Below, piece by piece: positions 53,569 through 61,300 of a DNA stretch of 64,000 bases. Below the pieces are notes generated by a model, which was not told the DNA's origin, ran no database searches, and saw nothing but the letters and a program-made list of their open reading frames with translations. Source of the DNA: Shewanella oneidensis MR-1 (GTDB taxonomy: Bacteria; Pseudomonadota; Gammaproteobacteria; Enterobacterales; Shewanellaceae); contig NC_004347.2 of assembly GCF_000146165.2 (NCBI RefSeq), forward strand, positions 1,612,001 to 1,676,000. Direction: 5' to 3'. The position numbers were made by a program, and so were the translations under genes. Numbering within the stretch: the first letter of the stretch is position 1; the number at the start of each line of letters is the position of its first letter.

Positions 53569-54468
53569 GTGGCTCATAATCAACCTTCAAAAAATGCACG
53601 TTATATCAAGGTGCTAAGTACCCAATACCGACCTATTTTATGGTTTTTTGCCGTTGTATTGTTAGTGCTCGCGTTACTCAGTGCTCGTGCGGCATGGTTA
53701 CAACCCGATCCGGTTTTGTGACTTAGGGCGTGTTGACGTTTCGAGATTCAATTTTGTTCGTTCTGGCAAGTTCGTGTTAGCGAAACGAGGCATGACGAGC
53801 GACAAAGAGATCGAACTTGCCAGACGAACCCTTCGGGCAGCATTTGGCTGGCGTTTCTGCCGCGTTATCGTCCGTTTATGTAGAATAACTACACTGCACG
53901 GACTTTGCCTTGCATAAACGTCAGCCAAATTGCTGCAAAAATAACCCTGAAACGTCAATACGCCCTAGGCTGGGCGGCATTTTTTTTGTTTCTACCCGCG
54001 TTACCGATAGCTCTTATTCGGCAACAGTGTTGGTTAGATGTCGATCGACAACAATTGTGGCTCGGCAAAGGCGTTGTTAATGGCAAATCGCTTGGCTTGT
54101 GGCGCTGGCGGTCCTATGCCTTTTCGGATATTCACGCCGTGCAACTCTATCTGCTGCAAACAACCCATTGGCACCAGTTCGAGCGTAATCGCCAAGCAGA
54201 AGATATCGTTGAGCATTATCTCGCCTATCTACAATTGCAGCAGCCTAAGGGCGCGCAACTAAAATTGGCTAACAGCACTGATAGAAAGGAATTACAACAA
54301 GCGTTGCAGCAATGTGCGCAGAATATAGGCTGTAAATTTCAGGACTTTATCAACGCCACTCAAAAATCCCTTCCCCAAAGCAGTGAATTTAATTTTATGC
54401 GGGTGTTAATTGTGCTCACGATATTTATCCTGATCAATATCGTGATGCTGTCATCGATGGATCTTTAA
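53569..54468 (+). pseudogene. Membrane-protein gene broken by MITE copy 3
   Basis: The 5' part starts at a GTG (53569) and encodes a polar N-terminus plus a membrane helix (PILWFFAVVLLVLALLSARAAWLQ) until TGA at 53719-53721. The 3' part after the MITE continues with a second hydrophobic segment (LGWAAFFLFLPALPIALI), a soluble stretch WLDVDRQQLWLGKGVVNGKSLGLWRW and a C-terminal helix (MRVLIVLTIFILINIVML). Removing the MITE and one TA does not restore one frame, so a separate one-base change must also exist near 53711-53721. The downstream part can be read from an ATG at 53905 inside the MITE, but that is probably accidental. Family not recognised. Confidence 0.7.
53726..53965 (-). mobile_element. 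MITE copy 3 (240 bp, inverted)
   Basis: Same element as at 39681 and 49344, in the opposite orientation and about 39 bases shorter inside. Ends GGGCGTGTTGACGTTTC / GAAACGTCAATACGCCC (one mismatch), TA at 53724-53725 and 53966-53967. It interrupts a membrane-protein gene. Confidence 0.88.
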
Positions 54469-54529
54469 GACCACAGCTTATTTTTGTGTCTGAGTTAAAG
54501 GAATTGGTGTCTGAGTTATGGGAAGTTGC

Positions 54530-54811
54530 CAGTCCAATGGCATTGCGTTTTCGCTAACTGATTACCTTGAATGAGCGGATGGTACAGGCCGAATTTTTCG
54601 TAATGTTCAACGGGGCGCAATCATTGAAAATAGCGTCAAGTTACTGGCAAGATTAAATATTTACCATAACATTTGGCTCAGGCTGACCACAGAATTTGGC
54701 AAACTATTTTATGGTTCAGTGGACTCGCGGTAAAAACTGACCGATTACTGCGAATATCTTGAAAAGCGACGATGGCACTTTGCGGCAAGCTGCCAGCATT
54801 TTTACAGGTAA
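54530..54811 (+). pseudogene. Relic of a REP-associated transposase, C-terminal third
   Basis: Matches the complement of the last ~90 codons of copies A and B, for example AGATTAAATATTTACCATAA, TTTGGCAAACTATTTTATGG, GATTACTGCGAATATCTTGA and TTTGCGGCAAGCTGCCAGCA, with stops and substitutions. The matching tail (TGCATTATGTTGTTGG...AATGGATGGCCGGATTT) lies at 55003-55044. The 5' two thirds are missing. Between 54469 and 55121 nothing else coding is supported. Confidence 0.82.
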
Positions 54812-55050
54812 CTAAAAACTACCTCATCACTTTAAAAGCAATCCTTGCTGAGCATCTCCCAAACACAATGGGATGACTTACCTCGTCTGAAATACACTAA
54901 TTTTGAAGGAATTAACCAATCTACAGCTTCAGATGCCGTCACAGCGATTTTTGATTCCCCTCACTCGAGACATTTTAGCCAGAGCAGGTTGTCGGCACTG
55001 AATGTGCATTATGTTGTTGGACTAAAATGGATGGCCGGATTTTTTCTAAA

Positions 55051-55132
55051 TGAACCGCCTTGCGTGGAGTCGCATGCTGGGTGGTGTGGAAGCTGGAAGC
55101 TAGATACCTCCGGCAACCCGATTAAGTGCCTG
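55051..55132 (+). other. Possible group II intron 3' tail (domain V/VI-like remnant)
   Basis: TGAACCGCCTTGCGTGGAGT and CGCATGCTGGGTGGTGTGGA form a stem (CCGCC.TTGCG / CGCATG.CTGGGTGG), followed by GCTGGAAGCTAGATACCTCC and GGCAACCCGATTAAG. This resembles what I recall of the 3' ends of bacterial group II introns. No reverse transcriptase is in the window. The match is from memory and needs a covariance-model test. Confidence 0.4.
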
Positions 55133-56024
55133 TGTGGTAGTAAAGTTTATCTGTAAATGTACTTTCTATACCAAGACTTACAAACTGTAACGCTAATGGG
55201 TGCTCAGCAATAGCCTCTTGAATATTTAGGTGATGAAAATTACTTTTAGCTGCGTATTGTTCTAAATAATAATTGACACTATTCGCTATTACGTCGGCAA
55301 CTATCGAGTGAACAGCTTGGTCTTTTGATATTGTCCCTGAACTATTTTTTAGTAGATCAGTAATTGGAGAGTCAATTTTCAAACTTGATGAAACTGAGAA
55401 TGTTTCTAAGTTCTTAGTTGAATGAATAAAGCGCTTACCTAAAAGTGGCTTTTTGACGTTAGGTGCGTGCAGTCTAGCTATTTGTTTTTCATAGTTTTCA
55501 AGTGTTTTATTGTCTATTTCATCGGTTAAAACTCTAAACCGAAATGGTTCTTGAGTAAGATCTGCGATAAAACAGGCAGCTTTGGTATACGAAGAGTAAA
55601 AACACTCAGCTTGAGACAATTTTTTTATGTGTCCCATAGGGTATGAGACTGTACGCCCCCGCTCTTTCTGCACTCGAATTACTGTATCCTCAGCTTCTTT
55701 TTGCTCTTGGTAAATCCGAGCAAAAGCAGAATAATACTGAGCACCATATACTAAAGGATACTCAAAATCCTTTATAAGATTGAAGATGGCATTCCTAACT
55801 GAAGCGGCGACTTCAGGTTCAAAATCTGTGATATGGAATTTACTGCTCTTTGTTACGCTTTGATACTTTGCAACAATCAAATCTACTTCATTCGCGAAGT
55901 TATGAAACGAGGTATCATCCATGATTATTCCAGCTACAACCGAGATCTCGCCACACTTGTTGGTCTTTTTATCAACATACCCCAACCGTCCTGACTCGTC
56001 ACAAGCAAGATAGAATTTGTTCAT
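55122..56024 (-). CDS. DUF3800-like accessory protein
   Basis: 300-residue protein beginning MNKFYLACDESGRLGYVDKK. The DESG near the N-terminus is the hallmark of DUF3800 proteins, which have an RNase H-like fold, and a second acidic motif is VLTDEID at about residue 167. Lys-rich and Ser-rich stretches follow. The gene is AT-rich compared with pfaD and is flanked by transposase and possible intron remnants, so it is likely horizontally acquired. DUF3800 genes often occur in mobile or defence-associated regions, but no partner genes are visible and the function is unknown. Confidence 0.65.
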   Translation of the reverse strand: MNKFYLACDESGRLGYVDKKTNKCGEISVVAGIIMDDTSFHNFANEVDLIVAKYQSVTKSSKFHITDFEPEVAASVRNAIFNLIKDFEYPLVYGAQYYSAFARIYQEQKEAEDTVIRVQKERGRTVSYPMGHIKKLSQAECFYSSYTKAACFIADLTQEPFRFRVLTDEIDNKTLENYEKQIARLHAPNVKKPLLGKRFIHSTKNLETFSVSSSLKIDSPITDLLKNSSGTISKDQAVHSIVADVIANSVNYYLEQYAAKSNFHHLNIQEAIAEHPLALQFVSLGIESTFTDKLYYHTGT

Positions 56025-56230
56025 TTTGACTCCTAATCGAAGGCACTTAACATTTATATGGTGCGCTTACGCATGATTTTACCTTTGATTATTTGGCAAA
56101 ATAACTCGCAACCAACTGATTTTAAATTTGATTTAAACGATAGCAAAAATCATTCTGGGTTGATAGTGCGCATATACATGATTTCAGCTCGTTCCTACAT
56201 AAGGTACCATTTGATGTCATAACTTGCAGG

Positions 56231-56325
56231 CGAGCATTGTCGCGGCAGTGGCCATCGGAAAAAGGGATTTTTCCGTTGAGCCCCCAAGGATGGGTTTACG
56301 GCGTGCCACTGAAGTGACAATGCCG
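56231..56325. repeat. Folded repeat R4
   Basis: Same layout as R1 and R2. The outer stem is GCATTGTC / GACAATGC and the next stem CAGTGGC / GCCACTG. The inner hairpin is GGAAAAA-GGGA-TTTTTCC (56257-56274), then GTTGAGCCCCCAAGGATGGG and TTTACGGCGTGCCAC. In R1 the corresponding stems are CATTGTT / AACAATG and CTGTGAC / GTGTCAC. Confidence 0.7.
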
Positions 56326-56443
56326 AGCGGAAACGGAACTCCAATCGGCTTTTGGTGTTATTTATTCGATTGATTGGCAGCAACAAGGCTAAGCGGAACT
56401 GAACCCGTAATCGAACCAAAAATGAAACCCCAAATTTAACCCA

Positions 56444-56476
56444 AAAGAAAGCGGGCTAAGTGTTCACTTAACCCGC
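56444..56476 (-). terminator. Terminator of pfaD
   Basis: On the minus strand GCGGGTTAAG-TGAACA-CTTAGCCCGC (56451-56476) is followed by TTTCTTTT, 24 bases after the pfaD stop. Confidence 0.88.
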
Positions 56477-56499
56477 TCAATAAGGTTTATCAAAGCGAA

Positions 56500-58143
56500 T
56501 TAGCAGCGTTGCAGAGGTTTCCAACGTTGCAGGCTGACTGGAATACTTACCCCTTGGGATAACAACAGGTTAATCCGTGCTTGGTAGGCGGCGCCTTGCA
56601 TTAAATGTTTCGCCAAGTCGACCGCATTGCGCTCGCGGTAATCATCTAAATAACTGCCTTTAGCCCAAGCATTAAAGGCGCCGAGGGCGGGGCCTGCCCA
56701 AATCTGGTAATCCATTTCGCGGCCGACTTCACCAGTGTTTGACCAGCGGCTCGATAAACCTAAATACCAGCGGAAAATCAGTGCCATTTTGCGTTTAGGG
56801 TTATCCAGCGCGCGCTCAATTTGCTTAGGATCGCGCTCATTAAAGTGCGCCACAGTACCTGCCCAAATCTCATCTAATGAGGCGCGAAATACTTGCTCTT
56901 CCAGCTTTTGCCTTTCCTCTGCTGGAATCGCCTCTATCGAGTCGTAGCGGGTGTAAATCTCGTAGAGCTTATTGGCGCGCATCGGGAATAGGGTGCCGCG
57001 CTTAACCACTTGTAACTTAACGCCCATTTCAAACATATCGGCGGCGGGCGCCATAGTCACATCGGCCATTTCAGTGGTGGCGAGTAACTTACGGGTATGT
57101 TCGCTGGCACCCGCTTCCACGCAGGCTTGGTTGATTGAGCCGGTGACAATATAGGCCGCGCCCATATTGAAGGTCGCCAGCGCCGCATCGGGGGTGCCGA
57201 TCCCCCCACCTGCGCCCACTCGGATCGGCGTTTTATACTGGTACTTGGCTTGAATGGTATCTTTGAGCGCCAAAATGGTTGGCAATAGCGTGACCAGAGG
57301 GCGATTGTCGGTGTGGCCGCCTGAGTCTGCTTCGGCGGTAATGTCATCGGCCATGGGCACAGATTGCGCCATCAGCATTTGATCTTCGCTGATAAGCCCT
57401 TCGTTCACTAATTGTTGCAGTATCTTAACGGGGGCGGGCTCCATAAACTTGGTAGCCACCTCAGTACGGCTGATTTTAGCAATCACTTTATTGCCAATCA
57501 CAATCTCGCCGCTGGCGTCGCGACTCAGGCCTGCGGCGCGGTAATAGACGATTTGCGGCGTTAAGCCCAAGAAAGCCGAGGCCTCAACCGTACGCACTTG
57601 ATGTTTAAGGAAGAGTTCGACACTGCCACGCTCCAGCGCTTGCTCGCTCGGGCTATGGATCAAGTTAAAGGCGTAGGGACCATTGGGCAATGCCGCTTGA
57701 ATGCGTTTAATCGCGGCTTCCACGCGCGACGGAATTAACCCTGCCGCGCCAAAGGAGCACAAAATGCCCGCCTGACCTAAGGCGATAACTAACTCTTCCG
57801 AGGCGATACCGTTGGCCATGGCGCCCGCGTAGTAAGCGTATTTCACCCCATGCACGCGGCGAAAATTACTGTCACCCAAGCTCTGGGTGCCAAGGGCGGG
57901 GGCGAAGGCGCTTACAGGATGCAAACCATTATTGGGTTCTGCAAGACCGACCACTTCGGCGCTTTGGGCTATGCCTAAGCCTTTCTCAGCATGGTTGATT
58001 AAGTAACAGGCTTGATTGAGATCTTTGAGTTTTTTGCCAAGGGATTCGATATCGAAACTGATGGCGGCTTCATCAACCTGCCACGGCCAAGGACTGAGCT
58101 TGTTATTATCGAGAGCGTTATTATCGAGTGTGGTATTCGTCAT
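56500..58143 (-). CDS. pfaD: PfaD, trans-acting enoyl reductase of polyunsaturated fatty acid synthase
   Basis: FMN-dependent enoyl-acyl reductase of the 2-nitropropane-dioxygenase-like family, acting in trans on the Pfa synthase that makes long-chain omega-3 acids such as eicosapentaenoic acid. 547 residues, the usual size. It has the PfaD hallmarks GVKYAYYAGAMANGIASEELVIALGQAGILCSFGAAGLIPSRVEAAI, then ITAEADSGGHTDNRPLVTLLPTI (flavin/substrate loop) and VGAGGGIGTPDAALATFNMGAAYIVTGSINQACVEAG. The C-terminus (MDYQIWAGPALGAFNAWAKGSYLDDYRERN) is specific to PfaD. The N-terminus has a short LDNN repeat (TLDNNALDNNK). It follows pfaC by 172 bases and ends the operon. Confidence 0.95.
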   Translation of the reverse strand: MTNTTLDNNALDNNKLSPWPWQVDEAAISFDIESLGKKLKDLNQACYLINHAEKGLGIAQSAEVVGLAEPNNGLHPVSAFAPALGTQSLGDSNFRRVHGVKYAYYAGAMANGIASEELVIALGQAGILCSFGAAGLIPSRVEAAIKRIQAALPNGPYAFNLIHSPSEQALERGSVELFLKHQVRTVEASAFLGLTPQIVYYRAAGLSRDASGEIVIGNKVIAKISRTEVATKFMEPAPVKILQQLVNEGLISEDQMLMAQSVPMADDITAEADSGGHTDNRPLVTLLPTILALKDTIQAKYQYKTPIRVGAGGGIGTPDAALATFNMGAAYIVTGSINQACVEAGASEHTRKLLATTEMADVTMAPAADMFEMGVKLQVVKRGTLFPMRANKLYEIYTRYDSIEAIPAEERQKLEEQVFRASLDEIWAGTVAHFNERDPKQIERALDNPKRKMALIFRWYLGLSSRWSNTGEVGREMDYQIWAGPALGAFNAWAKGSYLDDYRERNAVDLAKHLMQGAAYQARINLLLSQGVSIPVSLQRWKPLQRC

Positions 58144-58315
58144 TTGGGCTGTTCACTTTTGGGTGTTTGGGGCCTGAATTTGTTTGCCGCAGTGGGGTTA
58201 TTCCCTTGCACTGCGGCTGTCTGCTGTACTTAAGCTAACTGTTATTAAACCAATGGTTCTTAAGCCAATTATTCTTAAGCTAACTGTGGTTAATGCTGCA
58301 ATGTAGGCGCAAGCG

Positions 58316-61300
58316 CTATGCCTCTTCGATGCAGATGGCAATATCGGTCACCTCATAAATGCGCAGGCCATCCTTACTCAGGTTGGCATCGCCCTTGATG
58401 ATGCGTTTACCGTCTTTATCTTCAATGCTGGTGATATGCACATCCAGCGACATCTGTTTGTTTAATGGATTAATTTGACCGCGATACTTCCATTTAATTT
58501 CTGACAGAATTTGGCCAAATTTCGGATTATTGAAACCTGCGCCTAGGTCTTGGTCTATGGCATAGGTTTGCAGTAATTCGATAATCGCCTCGACACCGAG
58601 GGAGCCTGGCATTACAGGGTCCTGATGGAAATGGAACTGGAAGAACCAATCGCTCGGGTCAATGGTGCGCTCGGCGTATAAGTATCCGAGCCCCTTCTTA
58701 CCGCCAGTTTTTACAATTTCGGCCTTGTCGATAAAGTTCAGCTGCCCACCCGCTAGGCGGTAGTGTGGCTTGCCCAGCGGCGCCACGAAACTGCGGCCAT
58801 TTTTATCTAACAGATTGATTTGGCAGTCGGCTTTGATACCGCGCTCAAGGTGCCACGCTTGGGTAATTTTACCATTGTCGATACCCAACTGGTTTTTAAG
58901 CGCATCGGCCTTAAAGTAACCGAAAACCGCATTACCACGGTAGAAGGGCTCGCCATCGCAGCTCAGCTCAAAGCTAAAGTTTTGAATGATATTGCTGCCA
59001 GCAATCACGGTAGACAGCAGGCGCGAATCATTGACTATGGTCTTACCGCGTAAATCCACTTCGCGCAGTAACTTGCCACTGCCGTCGAGATTGCGGAAGA
59101 ATAACTCCTGCCCTGGAAAGCCTAAGGTCGTGCCCATATAACCCGAGATAAAGCCATTTGGCTGCAATGATATTTCCATCAGCACAGAGTAGGGCATTAC
59201 ACTCGGGTGGCTGGTTTTACGGTAATACCACGCGTTGCTGGGCACTTCATACTCGGCAATACAGGTGGATGGCTTTTTCAGCTCGCCACGTTTGCCTTCA
59301 ATAGCCACCACTCGGGTAGTGAGTTGCAGATCGCCACAGGGCGTACGCGGCGGGATTAAGCCACGGTAAATACTAAAATCGGGGCCGAAGCAGTTTTCAA
59401 TATCGCCGGTGGCAAACTCAAATAAATGATAAGGAGTAAACGGCAGGGTGTCGGGCACGCGGTTGGCGTACTTAGAGCCTGCTGGCGCAATCGGCGCGCT
59501 CACATGCTTAAGCGGCACAACGCCTTTATTGACCGGAGCTGCAACATCTGGGATTTGCGCCATTAGCGGCGCTTGTTCCGCGAGACTTTCGATATTTGCT
59601 GCTTGCGTATGATTACCCTGTGAAGAATGGCTTTGCGAATAGCGGGTGCAATCCGCTTCTTCTTTAATCATCACCCCGAGATTTTGGAAATCCACCACCA
59701 CTTTGCCATTGAGCAGAATATCAATATTCGCCTTGGCATAGGGGCGAGGGCTCATGCCGATTTCGGTGACTTCCATGCGATAGGTGAGGGTGCCAGATTG
59801 TGGCAATACCTGACCGCGGCAGCGCACTTTTTGCGATGCGTTTTCAAGGGGTTGGAAACGGCCGTTAGTAACGCCACCTGCTTGTGTATTAGCATGCATA
59901 CCAATATGCAGCATAAAAAATTGCAGTAACTGGCCACAACCTTCGGCCATGAGGGAGCCTGCCATCACTTGGTCGCCCTTGAAATGGCAGGGGAAATACC
60001 AATGGTCGGGGGCTAATTGCTTGTGACCTTCAATCAAGCCTAAGCCCCAGGCGCCGCCATGCACTTCGAGCTTACTGACTTGCTCGATCATCAGGAATTT
60101 TTCCGAGGCGAAGCAGAGTGAAGGCTGGAGACCAAACTTTGCTTGATGGGCCGCATGTTCACCGCCGAAACAGCCACCAATGTCGGCGCTCAGTAGACGA
60201 TGGATTTGGCCGTAGCTAAAGGCAGTTTGCGCGCAGTTAAGTAGCGGCGTGAAGCGTGGCTTATTGCCGTTTCGGGTATATTCATTGGCCAGTGCAATTT
60301 GTGCTTGCTCGCGCACCTTAATTTCGACCTCGGTGCGAATCACCCCTTTGCCATCGGCCAGTTCTTTATCGGTAAAGAATCCCGCGCAGCCGCCGTCCAT
60401 CTTGAGGATCAGCTTATCGCCCACAAAGCATTCGTAGGAGAAGAAAAATAGCAGGGTATCGCCATTGCGGGCAAAGTGGTTGATGGAGATATCGTAGCGC
60501 AGGGTATCACCGCCGCGGGGCAGATCCCCAAGGAAGGTGAGGGTGCAGTCGAGCAAACGATAGACGCGCTCGCCCTTGTTTTCAAAATCGATACCTAAGT
60601 AGCTGATCAGCATTAAATCGCACTGGCCCGATTCGACCGCCACTGCCCAAGGAATTTGGCCATCGACCAAGAAGGGCGCATCCACGGGAATATCGTATTC
60701 TGTGGTCATACTGCTCGGTTGATAGCGGTTCATTTGCGCGTTGAGCTTCGTTACCCGCGAGACCAGCAGATAATCCGAGGTCGGCAGGCGCACGCGCCGT
60801 GCGTAGCTGTCGATAATGGCATAATCGGCGCCAAAGACCTTGGCAATGTCGCCTTCGGCGTATTCCACCAGATCCTGATAGTTCCAAATGCAGGGCTTAG
60901 CGGCAGGAATGGGGGGCGTATAGGGCGGGACTCTTGCATGATTAGGCGCATGATTAGGCATGAGTTCTGGGATTGACACCGCTTGCTGCGCCTTCGTTTC
61001 AGCGACATTTGCGCTGGTGGCAACATGGGCTGCAACAGCACCCATTTGTGTCGTCTGGGATAATTGTGCCTTTAACAACGCATCTGCCAGTTTGAGCCCT
61101 TGCTCACGGCTCTGTAAAAAGGCTAAGTGCGCCTCGCGGGCGAGTTGCTGGTTTTGCAACAATGCCGCGCTATCCTGCGCCGATGCTGTTGTCTCAAATT
61201 GAAGTGGTGCGTTAGATGACATACCGCTCTCTGCTGCTAATGGTGTGGCGTTTTCAGCCGTGATATCAAGTGCTGCGCCCACTGCGGGCTTAGTTTGTGT

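Noticed and set aside
54845..55156. Open frame of 103 codons
   Set aside because: It spans the transposase tail motif and the intron-like remnant, both of which occur elsewhere or are structured as non-coding DNA.
58144..58315. Short CTTAAGC-type direct repeats between pfaC and pfaD
   Set aside because: Imperfect, AT-rich and without a T run or hairpin; nothing beyond an intercistronic spacer can be supported.
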